A stretch of DNA of 64,000 nucleotides, taken from NCBI GenBank assembly GCA_019802505.1, contig JAFMOC010000023.1, forward strand, positions 2,684,001-2,748,000, read 5' to 3'. The notes below the pieces were generated by a model. That model worked only from the letters and a program-made list of their open reading frames with translations. It was not told where the DNA came from and did not search any database. How positions within the stretch are numbered: position 1 is the stretch's first letter; the number at the start of each line of letters is the position of its first letter. The stretch comes from Corydoras sp. C115 (Eukaryota; Chordata; Actinopteri; Siluriformes; Callichthyidae). The position numbers were made by a program, and so were the translations under genes. Below, piece after piece: positions 1 to 9,973 of this stretch.

Positions 1-939
1 CATCACAATATGTTGAAAAAGTTGCAAACTTACTAAAACTTATCATTCTGACAGGACAGGAGACAAACCAAAATCAGAGCATCATTATGGAGTGTATAAA
101 ACAATTAAATCCTTTTCTTTAGCATTATAAATTTAATAAAATTCATGTATTTCAAAAGAAGTTACAGAAAGTATTACTTAGCAAGTAACGCTGCCAAAAA
201 TGATGGCTAAATAAACAAGGGACAGACATATTGATTTTGCACTGTGTGTACACCATGCTACACTTGGTGTATTTAAGGAGTATTACTTTGGACTCAGCAA
301 ACTCAGCAAAAAAAAGGATTCAATGCAAATTCAGTTACTGAAATATAAACCAACTTCTATAGTTTATGGTCTTGACTTTTTTTATGAGTTACACAAGCTT
401 CTGATGATGCATCCGTGTTGACTTGAGCAGTAGATGAGTGCAGGCTCACTTTCATGAAGCCCCTCCTGAATCAGGAAACATACCCTGCCATGCCCAAGAA
501 ATAAATCAAGTCCTCTGTCACACATTCAAGGCAGTTCTAAAAGCCATTGACTTTTCCTAAATTTATTAGAGCGCCTTTATTCATTCCCCTGTGAATTACC
601 AAAAGTTTGCTAATCTTCAAAAACAACTTGGATTAAAGGAGAGTGAGCTGGTGTGGCTCATAGCAACACAGTAGTCATGCCAAGTGCAGTCACTTAAGGC
701 CATTCTTTGAAAACTTCTCTGCTATATTGTAGTGTCTTGAGACAAGTCCAACACCAGTGGCTGGAGGACTTTGTTCAAAATACGGCATATTTATGAATGT
801 CTACGTGCTGTTGGTGTTTCTCCAAATGATTTTCCATTACTAAAGGATTACATAAACACCAGCAAAAGAAAAAACTTTTGCCTGGAAGAGGCACCAGAGT
901 ATAAAACAGCAGTCTATGACTCTCCTAAGGAGCTTTGTA
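1..939. other. Unassigned AT-rich intron sequence
   Basis: No splice-flanked pappa exon and no recognisable transposon. A 90-codon open frame from 771 has no family I recognise and ends inside a repeat, so I did not call it a gene. Confidence 0.5.
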
Positions 940-1031
940 CACATCCCAGTGCTTTTGTAAAGAAAATGTTCAAGTTTCTTCACAAAAGCACACATCCCAG
1001 TGCTTTTGTAAAGAAAACAGGTTCAAGTTGT
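940..1031 (+). repeat. 51-bp direct tandem duplication (two copies)
   Basis: The segment beginning cacatcccagtgcttttgta occurs at 940 and again at 991, followed in both by a short variable stretch and gttcaagtt. The period is 51 bases, so any translation keeps frame across it. The second copy runs into the head of an interspersed repeat. Confidence 0.8.
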
Positions 1032-1390
1032 TTATTTATATAGCATTTTTTTACAATAGTACATTGCCATAAAGCAGTTTTACAGTGTTAAAAGCATGAA
1101 ACCCCGAAATAGCAAGCCGAAGCAACAGTGGCATGAAGAAACTCCCTCTAATTGTTATTTTAAGGAAGAAACCTTAGGAGGACCAAGGCTCAGTTGGGGA
1201 CTCATCCTCCTTGACCAGCCAGGCAGCCTCAACAGTGTACAGATTGGGTAGTGATCAGGTGTCTGTATTTCACAATTGGAAAAAGTATATAAGTCCATTG
1301 AGGGCATCCTGAAGGACTGCCAGTCCAATATAAGTAAAGCCTGCTGTTCTACCAAGATAGCAGCAAAAGCTAACTGATAATTGCACAATG
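1029..1390 (+). repeat. Teleost interspersed repeat 'A' (tatagc..acaaagcagctttacag type)
   Basis: Best full-length copy. It has the sequence tttatttatatagca, the motif cataaagcagttttacag, then agcaagccgaagc and aggaagaaacctta. Five other copies share this order: 14075, 16055, 18135, 37890 and 55755. It looks like a nonautonomous element common in catfish and carp genomes; no coding capacity. Confidence 0.7.
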
Positions 1391-1470
1391 GATTACATTT
1401 AAATTTTTTTGTGCTAAATATTTCAAGCTATTATAGATATTTGTATTATCCTTTTTTGAATACAGTGACA

Positions 1471-1817
1471 GGACAGCACTGTGGCTTAGTGGTTAGCACG
1501 TTTGTCTCTCAGTACTAGGGATCCAGGTATGTATCTCAATCTGGGTGGAGTTTACATTGTTCTCCCCGTGTCCGTGTGGCTTTCTTTCAGGTTTTCCAGT
1601 TTCCTCCCACAATCCAAAAACAAGGATTTAAAACACATTGACTTCTCTCTTTGAGTGTATGTCTTTGTGAGTGAATGTGCACCAGAGATAGATTGTCTCC
1701 CTGTCCTGGGTATACCTGCCCAGCGCCCAAAATATTCTACCCTGGATGGGCATGGGGAACCTTAGTAGAGCATTATGAAGATAATGAATGAATGAATGAA
1801 TGAATGAATAAATGAAT
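1471..1817 (+). mobile_element. DANA-like SINE, + orientation
   Basis: Head cactgtggcttagtggttag, core with ctgggtggag and tcctcccacaatccaaaaac, tail of (aatg)n. Diverged old copy. Confidence 0.85.
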
Positions 1818-1967
1818 GGCTGCTATAGATTGTCCCTAGATAGTGTGTGCGTATGTGAGTGAGTAAGTGTTTGCCCAGTGATGGACTGGTATCTCTCCAG
1901 TGCCCTAAACGTTCTCTCTTGGATGGGCATAGGGGACCCTCTAGTATAGGATTAAGCATAAGATAAT
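1818..1967 (+). mobile_element. DANA-like SINE 3' half, + orientation
   Basis: Directly follows the previous copy and repeats only the second half (tgtgtgcg..tgcccagtgatgg..ggatgggcatagggg..ggattaagca). Confidence 0.75.
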
Positions 1968-2584
1968 CAGAATCAGAATTATTAAGAATTTATTATTAAT
2001 AATTAATAATGATGAATGTATGAATAATACATTAAAAAAGTAAAGTACATTGTAAAGTAAAAGCAGATCGTATAACATCAATTCAAGCTTGACACCTAGC
2101 TTCAGAGACTAAGCTGGCTGAAGTTGGGAGAGCACATTGTGGCAAATAAGATTATCGACAAGAACAAAGAAAACAATATATAACATTATAAGTGTGCTCC
2201 AACTTTGTGATATTAATATGTCCCCATTCCCGTTAGCAGCTCCAGCTGTGAACGCTCCTTTAGTGGCTTGCGTCAGCTACATACCTGGTTAAAACGCACC
2301 ATGGGCCAGGATAGGCTGAATATCTTGGCAGTGATGCCCATTGAAAAAGAGCATCTGGTTGCGATCAACCATGGAAAGGTGATTGATAGATTTGCTTAGA
2401 TTAACTCATTATGCCTCAGCCTCATTCTGCCACCATCATATATTAGAGTAGAGAGTATTTCTAAACAACAAAAATCAAGACAGCAAAAATATAGAGCAAT
2501 AAGACAGATTAAGAGAGAGAGATTTTGCATCTATATTGCTCAATGCACCATTGTTGTAATCATTTACATTACAATTTTATTTAC

Positions 2585-2645
2585 ATTTAGTCAATTAGCA
2601 GATGCTTTTATCCAAAACCACTTGCAAATGAGAGAACACCACAAG
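2585..2645 (-). repeat. Short tail of a tRNA-type SINE
   Basis: Contains tagcagatgcttttatccaa, the reverse of the ttggataaaagcgtctgcta end shared by many teleost SINEs (also at 21618, 24910, 35215). Confidence 0.5.
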
Positions 2646-2769
2646 TCAGTAGTTACAGAAAAAACAGCTACACTGTAGAATTAACAAACCTGATCATTAT
2701 CTGATCCCCCCCACTACTCACACCTGATAGCCTTTAATCATCCCTCTCACTGAAAACACCTTACTTATA

Positions 2770-3055
2770 TTCATTCATTCAATCATCAAGTCCTGTACTT
2801 GTATCACGGGGTGGGGGGGGGGGGTCTGGTGTTGGGCAGATATACGCAGAACAGGGTGCCAATCTATCGCTGGGTGCACTCATTCACACAGACACACACA
2901 TTCTATATAGGCCAATTTAAAACATTCAATTGGCCTTGACCTATTTTGTATGAGGAAACCAGAGTACCCGGAGGAAACTGATGCGGAAATGGGAAGAATG
3001 TGAAAATTCCACCCAGATTGGGATTCGAACCTGGATCCCCAGTGCTAAGAGGCGT
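2770..3055 (-). mobile_element. DANA-like SINE, - orientation, with G-run
   Basis: Minus copy with the reverse core (ggaggaaac..ccacccagattgggattcgaac). It carries a homopolymer of about 13 G at 2811-2824 and meets a plus-orientation tail fragment at 3060. Confidence 0.8.
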
Positions 3056-3059
3056 ATCG

Positions 3060-3102
3060 ATCCCATGACCCTAGTAGAAAATAATGAATGAATAAATAAA
3101 TA
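3060..3102 (+). mobile_element. DANA-like SINE tail fragment, + orientation
   Basis: cccatgaccctagtag..aataatgaatgaataaat is the family's 3' end, joined head-on to the minus copy before it. Confidence 0.55.
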
Positions 3103-3576
3103 TCCGCTTTGATACGAATGTGAAGCGGTCAGAGATGTGCATTATTGTCAATATTGACACGGCTGGACAAACGTCTCAGCCGATGAGATTTAAGGACGGG
3201 AACTACCTGTTTCATAGACCACTTTAATATGTTTGGTTAGTGAAAAGCTTCCCAACAATTGATTCTCTAAGATCATTGCTGAAGTCATTCCTCCTACTAC
3301 ACGTAAAGTTTTAAAATAGGTACTGTTTTCATGTGTTCATGTTTTTCTGATGTTGCATACATTTAAAGATCTTTCATGGAGCAGATATCATTCTATATTA
3401 TTTATTTATTATTAAGTCAAACTGAAAGTTAGAATTCAAAAAGGGTGTACCATTTCCCTTAACTGTTATACGGTTTGGGAATTATTTCTTGTTATCCGTG
3501 TTTTATTTTATCTTGTATGATACAGGATAGCTTCTCGAGACTCTCTTTCTCTCTGTCTCTCCCTCGCTCTCACTCA

Positions 3577-3604
3577 CTCACACACACACACACACACACA
3601 CACA
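3577..3604 (+). repeat. (CA)n microsatellite
   Basis: About 14 CA units after a CT-rich stretch; further short CACA runs follow to 3632. Confidence 0.95.
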
Positions 3605-4089
3605 GACATACACACACAGACATACACACGCAAAGTGTGTACACCTGTACTGAACCACTCTACTTCACTCTGGGAGACAACGAGAATGCCAGTGGGGTTT
3701 TTTATCTGCGTCAGACTAAACAGACTTTTATTAATTCTAACTAGCTACAGATTAGGCTTTATTGATCTGTGGGAGATTGCACCGCTTGAATTACCCTCAT
3801 CTGTTTTCAGTCCTTGGGGAATGCTGAAGAGGCAGCTAGACAGAGGCTGCTGGAGTGCTGAAGAGATATAGATGCGCATGGACGAACACAAATTTGTCAA
3901 ATCTACACCCTGATTCTAGAGCTTTAACTAAAAAAAAAATTTTTTACATCTATTCATTATACAGAAAAAAGTAAACTACGTTCATTCTGAAATTGTGCAG
4001 CTCGTAGATCAACATACGTCTACTTGATGCACGATTTAATTGTTTTCACTTACATATTATGATAAATTAGTTTTGCAAATCACTGAAAA

Positions 4090-4620
4090 CAAATGGCATT
4101 AATCAGCATATCACTTCCATGCCTTCGAGAAGCAACACTTTGTCTGGGTGTCATCCTTGATAGCACTCTTTACTTCACTTCTCACATCAGTAGTAAATCC
4201 CGTTCTGCCTACTCTTATCTCCGTAACACCAATCATCTACAGTCATCCCTTACTCCCTACTCCACTGCCATTCTTGCTTATAGTCTAGTAACTTCACGTC
4301 TAGACTATTGCAATTATTTTTGTTTGGTCTCTCACATAAAATTCAACTCCAACCAATAAACATCAACTGGTTCAAAACTCTGCTTGTATTATTAATATTA
4401 TTGTATTATTATAACCCTTTCATCCATCACATTACACTTATTATACAACAGCTTCATTGTCTTCTTACCTTTAAAGTTACTCGCAGTCTTGCTCCGCCAT
4501 ATCTCTCAGACCTCCTTCATATTTCTACACCTGTCCGTATTCTTAGATCCTCTTCCTCCATCTACTTCACTGTTCCCCCTGCTTGCCTTGTCACTATGGT
4601 GAGTGCACTGAATCTGTGTA
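4090..4620 (+). pseudogene. Non-LTR retrotransposon reverse transcriptase, C-terminal fragment (L2/CR1-like)
   Basis: Translation shows LGVILDSTLYFTSHIS, AYSYLRN, LVTSRLDYCN and, after a frame change near 4330-4450, LAPPYLSDLLHISTP. These are hallmark strings of teleost L2/CR1-type LINE polymerases downstream of the catalytic core. The open frame is split and the catalytic part is absent, so this is a 5'-truncated dead copy. Confidence 0.75.
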
Positions 4621-4725
4621 TCTGTGCACTGAATATATGAAATGTTTTTATTGTACTTAAATGTAATATTTCTGAAATCCACTACAGGTAATTCTGTTTC
4701 ATGTATTTAATTAAATAATTTTATT

Positions 4726-5080
4726 GGGCAGCACAGGCGGTACGGTGGCATAGTGGTTTGCACGTTCACCACTCAGCACTAGGGATTCCCGGTTCGAATC
4801 CCCAGCTGGGTGGAGTTTCCATGTTCTCCCCGTGTCTGCGTGGGTTTCCTTCGGGTTCTCCGGTTTCCTCCCACTGTCCAAAAACATGGATCAAGTCAAC
4901 TGAATTCTCCAAATTGTCACATATAGAGTGTTTGTGTGTGTTTCTGTGTGTGTGTGAGTGTGTGCTCAGCGATAGATTGGCGCCCTGTCCAGGGAGTATT
5001 TGCCCAGTGCCCAAGACATTCTCCCCTGGATGGATAATAGACCCTAATAGAGGATAAAGTGGAAGATGGATGGATAGATG
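4726..5080 (+). mobile_element. DANA-like SINE, + orientation, nearly full length
   Basis: gggcagcac..ggtggcatagtggtttgcacg head, B box GGTTCGAATCC at 4791-4801, conserved core, and (atgg)n tail. A second copy begins directly after it. Confidence 0.9.
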
Positions 5081-5085
5081 GATAT

Positions 5086-5291
5086 TGGGCAGCACAGTGG
5101 CTTAGTGGTTTGCACGTTCACCTCTTCACCAGAATGCTCTATATTGCCCTGTATGTTTTTGTGTATGTGTCTGTGTGAGAAAATTTACCCAGCGATAGAT
5201 TGGCATACTCTCCTTGGTGTATTTGCCCAACGCCCGAATTGGTCTCCCCTGGATGAGCATGCGGATACCCCCCCCCCCGACCTTACTAGAT
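5086..5291 (+). mobile_element. DANA-like SINE, internally deleted, + orientation
   Basis: Head gggcagcacagtggcttagtgg jumps straight to the distal half (ccagcgatagattgg..cccctggatgagcatg); the central core is missing. Confidence 0.8.
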
Positions 5292-5293
5292 AT

Positions 5294-5319
5294 ATGTGTG
5301 TGTGTGTGTGTGTGTGTGT
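5294..5319 (+). repeat. (TG)n microsatellite
   Basis: About 12 TG units directly after a SINE end. Confidence 0.9.
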
Positions 5320-5339
5320 CTGTTTATTAAATATTCTGT

Positions 5340-5960
5340 AACATGACATGTTTGTTATATTTCTATATGTCTGGTATTACAGAATTGTATGTCTATAAAG
5401 CTGGTGCTGGATACGATATAAGAATAACCACTGTGAGTACTGTGGATGCAATATGAAATGACCCCTCATTTGTAAGAGAGCAGAATGCTATAAATTCAGG
5501 TTGGTGATGATATTTGAAGAAAAAAAAGCTGAACTAATTTGCCTGGCATAGGAGAATCTTTGGAGCTTAATAGCACTTGTCCGAGGAAAAGGCTTGGCAC
5601 TGTGTCAGTTCTCAGCAGCAGTTTAAGTGCTCCAAATCCAGTTAAAGTAAAAAAGGGATGAAAGAAGCTTTAATGTGTCGAAAATTAAAAAGCCCATATT
5701 AATTATGATATTTTATTTGTAAATGTAAAAGGTTAGTTATCTTACACGTCAAAATGTTGCCTACACATTGAATTTGAACACATTACCAGCTCCAGTTCAG
5801 GTTTATTTACATTTCTTTATTGTCTGGTCTGTGTCTGTCAGGTTTTGCTCCTTGTTCCTTTGTCTTTCTTAATGCCTTCATTAGCGATTGATTGGTAATT
5901 TGATAATTTGCCTTCAGTCTCCTTATTATTATCATCTGTATTTGCTCGTCACGTCTTCCT
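5340..5960. other. No recognisable feature
   Basis: AT-rich intron sequence; no exon-like frame or repeat I can name. Confidence 0.4.
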
Positions 5961-5966
5961 TGTTTA

Positions 5967-6275
5967 TTCATTCATTATCTTTCTTTCAGTCCTCTACTAG
6001 GGTAGCAGGGTGGGGGGGTTCCCATGCCCATCCAGGGGAGAACTTTCGAGTGCTGGGCCGATACACCCATGGCGACAATCTATTACTGTGCACCTTCACT
6101 CACACAGACACACACACAAACTCACACTATATGGTGCAATTTAGAGCATTCGATTTACCCTGGATCCATGTAACTGAAGAACTCTGAGGAAACCCACGAG
6201 GACATGGGGAGAACATGGAAATTCCACCCAGATTGAGATTTGAACCTTGAATTCCCAGCACTGAGAGCCAGTGTG
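5967..6275 (-). mobile_element. DANA-like SINE, - orientation
   Basis: ttcattcattatct tail, catccaggggaga, reverse core gaaattccacccagatt; head eroded near 6270. Confidence 0.85.
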
Positions 6276-6825
6276 CCAGTGGCTTATATATTTACAAACC
6301 TAAATTTCCACCCTGCTACCCTGTGTGCTATTTGTGAATGGATTTTGGAAAGAAGGGCTTACCTTAGCATTGTGGCCTTCATTCATGGCAGGTGTTAATA
6401 GTAGAACAACTCTTTTTAACAGGATAGTGCACTCTGCTACAGGCATTTTACAGTAATGGATTTGTTATCTATTAGTATCTTTGGGATAAGGCAGATCGGG
6501 CCGTTTTCAGCATGTCAGCACCACAATCAAATTTACACTATGTGAAGCTGCATCGGTCAGTATTCCTGCAAAACGGTTTCAACACCTAATGTAATCTATT
6601 CCACGTTGAACTGATGCGTTTCTCAATTCTAATCTGGTATCTTTGAAATGGTATCTTTAATCCTGTGGAATTTACTGGTGTCCCTATAACAAGATAATCA
6701 AAGAAATTTATGATAATATCCTATTTGTATTATCAAATAGGGATACATGCACTTAATGTTGAATGTACACATACATGCGACTAAATATGTTTCTGTAACT
6801 TTCATACAGTTTGCGATTAGAATGC
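6276..6825. other. No recognisable feature
   Basis: Unassigned intron sequence between SINE copies. Confidence 0.4.
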
Positions 6826-6827
6826 TA

Positions 6828-6990
6828 CATTTTTCCGGTTTCCTTCCAAAATCCAAAAACATGGATTCATGGTGAATGTCTGCTCTAAATTGTATAGTGT
6901 GTGAGTGAGTTTGTGCCCAGCACTCTGTCCTGGGTATATCTGCCCAGCCCCTAAAACGTTCTTCCCTGAATGGACATGAGGAACCAAACA
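6828..6990 (+). mobile_element. DANA-like SINE 3' part, + orientation
   Basis: ttttccggtttccttccaaaa core through ttcttccctgaatggacatg; then abruptly joined to a minus-oriented copy. Confidence 0.75.
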
Positions 6991-7121
6991 CACCCAGGAA
7001 ACCCACGCGGACATGGGGAGAACATAGAAACTCCACCCAGTTTGGGATTCGAACCGGGAATATCTAGCACTGAGAGGCTAACCACTGAACGTGCTAACCA
7101 CTAAGCCACCGTGCCGCCCAC
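6991..7121 (-). mobile_element. DANA-like SINE 5' part, - orientation
   Basis: cacgcggacatggggagaac through aagccaccgtgccgccc, the reversed head with B box GGATTCGAACC. With the preceding plus fragment it forms a fold-back junction at about 6990. Confidence 0.85.
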
Positions 7122-7355
7122 CTTTTTAACTGTATTAACAAAATCTTTAAAAAATAAGAAGATGCATGAGAAGGTTAGAAGTAGCAATATGGTTTCGGTT
7201 TTCAAAAATAAATGTGATGTGCAGAGCCAGAATTAATACTGAGAAATACATTTACTCAGCACAGAAAATCCACACTGATGCAATGTTTGCTTTGAGAATG
7301 TTGACAGAAAAGTAGTAGGAAGGCCAGCATTGTGCATTGTGCATTGTGTATTTGT

Positions 7356-7735
7356 AGAAATTTGTAGATCTGGAAAAAGCTTTTGATACCGTGCCGAGAA
7401 AGTCTTTTCTTGTTTATGATGGTCACAGACAGGCTAACGGACAAGGTGCAGAAGTCTCTGTGGAACAATATTTTATTGCAGATGACATTGTAATCTGTGC
7501 TGAGAGTACGGAGCCGTTTGACGAGAGCCTGGAGAGATTGAGGAATGTATTGGGCGAGAAGGGGAATGAAGGCTAGCAGAAGTAAAACAGAGTACACAGA
7601 CAAGTCACTGCCAAAGTGAAAGGGAAAGTTTACAGGACAGTAGTGAGGTCTGCAATGTTGTACAGCTTGGAGTTGCTGGATCTGTCCAAAAAGCAGGAGA
7701 TGGAGCTGGAAGTGGAAGAGGGCTGGAATTAAAAA
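7356..7735 (+). pseudogene. Non-LTR retrotransposon reverse transcriptase, internally deleted
   Basis: The frame reads VDLEKAFDTVPRK, then (after a deletion) IADDIVICAEST..LERLRNVLGEKG, then KVKGKVYRTVV..AMLYSLELL. These are the A, C and later motifs of LINE polymerase, with the ADD catalytic pair kept but the stretch between A and C lost. The frame is broken after 7576. Family not assigned. Confidence 0.75.
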
Positions 7736-8013
7736 TGACAGTAAAGGTTTTTTTTTTTTACATATATGAAAACTCATTTAACACAGCTACATTTTGATAA
7801 CTTCCTGCGCTGACTCCTGTGTGAAAATATAAGTGCATTTCACAATTAGGCTGTCAGTAATGCTCTGTTTGAATCTGTCAATAACTATATTATGGCTATT
7901 AAAAAATCTCATTATGCAGAAACGCAGTATTAAAGAATTCCATCGCAGTTAGATAACAATTAGATGCCGTTCCACTTGATAAAGTGATTTATTTTGCCTA
8001 CTTTGCATACACA

Positions 8014-8192
8014 CAGAGGAATTTGTGCCCGGAATGGTGGGCAGCCTTGAATACGGCGCCTGCGGAGCAATTGGGGTCAGGTGCCTTGCCAAAGAGCACT
8101 TCAGCCATAGTACTTGGTGGTACCGGGAATCGAACCGGAGACCTTCAGGTCACAAGGCTGGTTCCTTAACCACAAGCCCCTGACTGCCCCAT
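8014..8192 (-). mobile_element. Second tRNA-derived SINE type, - orientation
   Basis: On the minus strand the head reads gcttgtggttaaggaacc and then ggttcgattccc, which are Pol III A- and B-box-like. The body is caaggcacctgaccccaatt and aaggctgcccacc. A second copy lies at 39695-39893. Confidence 0.75.
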
Positions 8193-8270
8193 GAATGTGT
8201 GCGCCCTTTATTAGCTACAGAGATCGACCATTAGCTGCTGGAACTCAAGCGACTGGCAGATACCATCGGC

Positions 8271-8515
8271 CAGCATGTGTGTCCGTGTGGGTTTTCTCTG
8301 GGTTCTTCGGTTTCCTCTCACAGTGCAAAAATATGGAGGGTAAATTAAATGCCCCATATTGTGTGTGTGTGTGTGTGTTTGTATGCGTGTGTGAGTGTGT
8401 CCAGCAATAGATTGGTGTCCTGTCCTGAGTGTATCTGCCCAGCACTTGAAACGCTCTGCCCTAGATGCCCCCACAAACCTAGTAGAGGATTAAGTAGAAG
8501 ATAATGAATGAATGT
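8271..8515 (+). mobile_element. DANA-like SINE core and 3' end, + orientation
   Basis: tgtccgtgtgggttttctc core through gtagaagataatgaatgaatg; its internal TG-rich segment has grown to a (GT)n run at 8359-8400. Confidence 0.8.
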
Positions 8516-9440
8516 CTACATAATTTAAATTTGAAATTCTAGAAAATTTAAATACTAAAGTTATTCAAATGATTTAATGTTTTTTTTACCATAATGCAGT
8601 AATTTTACCATAATGCATAATGCACTTTTTTAGAATTTTCCCTTAAACCATATATTTGCACTGTAAAAGACTGTTCAGTGTACAGCATCATAAGTTCATA
8701 ATATGGTTTTCCAGGAGAGAATAGTTCTATTAAACAAAATGGGTACCATTTTGCAAACAGTACGACCATAATTTATGATTGTATAACCACCTGACACTGA
8801 CTGTTGCTTAATTGATTCAGCTTGCAAAATACTTTTCTCTTGGTGTAATCCAAATCAACAATCTACAACAGGAGACCGTTGCTCTGCTTCTGCCTGACCA
8901 CATCAAACGGTCTTTCAGAAAAACACAGCCACATTACCACATAGCGGATGCAGATCCTCCAGCCTCTGGGGTTGGCCCAGATTCCTGCATGTGCACTTGT
9001 AATGGAGCATTCTCTGGCCCTCTGCAGTTCTCACGTCCCTGACACTCTCTGGGCCAAGTTTGACTGTTGAGGAAGTCTGCTGCTGTATGAGTCCAACAGG
9101 GTTACTGTTTCACATCATTTTCAGAGTGCGCCTACCTGCAAGAGTTTTGGTTTCCTCCCATTTTTATGAGCGCAAAGTTTGTTTGCTTTGTGGTTGCATC
9201 TCACCCATTAGGTTCTCTGCTGTTTGTTATGCCAAAGTGAGTTAAGCTGAGTGGCAGGGGCTTCTGCTGATTCCAGCAAAGTCTCTCTGATTATGACAGA
9301 GCCTTTACTTTGCAGAAATCCAGCTGAGTCTGGTTCTTTGTGTTCCTTGGGTTTGTATTACAGGTCCGTGTTGGGTTCATGCCACTTCTAGTGTATGGTA
9401 CATTTTGTGCAGTGATATTCTAGATGTTTGGGCTTTGGTT
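8516..9440. other. No recognisable feature
   Basis: A 76-codon frame at 8812-9042 has no splice sites in phase with pappa and no family resemblance. I looked here for the preceding pappa exon and did not find one. Confidence 0.4.

Positions 9441-9442
<2 letters not shown>

Positions 9443-9472
<30 letters not shown>
9443..9472 (+). repeat. (TG)n microsatellite
   Basis: About 14 TG units. Confidence 0.9.
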
Positions 9473-9473
<1 letters not shown>

Positions 9474-9638
9474 CTGTGCCTGTCTATTTCAAGTATATTC
9501 AGGTTTGATTAACTATGCAATAAGTTTAATATTTTTGTGTGGCTGGGGGCCAAGGCTAAACTTTTTTGTTTGACTCCTAATCTAAAATCTCTTGATTTAT
9601 TTAAAATTGAATTATGTTTTATTGGTTGTTTCCTTCAG

Positions 9639-9767
9639 GGACATAAAACCCGGTGAGACATACTCCTACCAAGTGATGACTGTATCTAAGAAAGCAGAGA
9701 GTGAACCATCTCCTGCACTTGTACATCAGCTGGGCTTACCATACTGTGGAGATGGACTCATCCAACA
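9639..9767 (+). CDS. pappa: pappa exon A: end of fibronectin-like segment and start of Cys-rich segment
   Basis: Acceptor tccttcag and donor ca|gtaagg. The exon begins with the third base of a codon and ends after two bases of Gln43. It encodes residues 1-43: a KPGETYSYQVMTV strand typical of a fibronectin-like beta fold, then the PYCGDG motif that opens the Cys-rich segment in pappalysins. A long (ATT)n tract begins only about 50 bases after the donor. I found no earlier pappa exon in the 9.6 kb upstream. Confidence 0.95.
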
Positions 9768-9821
9768 GTAAGGCCAATTAATCAAAACCACCTTTGAATA
9801 ACTGCAATAATAATAATAAGA

Positions 9822-9883
<62 letters not shown>

Positions 9884-9918
9884 CATTATTATTGTTGTTG
9901 TTATTATTATTTTCTTCC

Positions 9919-9973
<55 letters not shown>

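Noticed and set aside
1780..1818. CRISPR-like short repeats (aatg)n and (ttca)n
   Set aside because: They are SINE tails without spacers, in a vertebrate genome.
4791..4801. tRNA gene, from B-box GGTTCGAATCC in SINE heads
   Set aside because: The surrounding sequence does not fold as a full tRNA and is followed by the SINE core; it is a tRNA-derived promoter only.
4758..5095. Overlapping frames on both strands at 4.76-5.1 kb
   Set aside because: Both are translations of one DANA-like SINE copy.
5888..6187. 99-codon frames and others repeatedly reading HTHTDTHT or similar
   Set aside because: They recur wherever the SINE occurs and are translations of its TG-rich segment.
8812..9042. Possible pappa exon just upstream of exon A
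   Set aside because: No acceptor/donor pair gives a phase that joins exon A (which needs two bases of a codon from upstream), and the peptide does not resemble PAPP-A.
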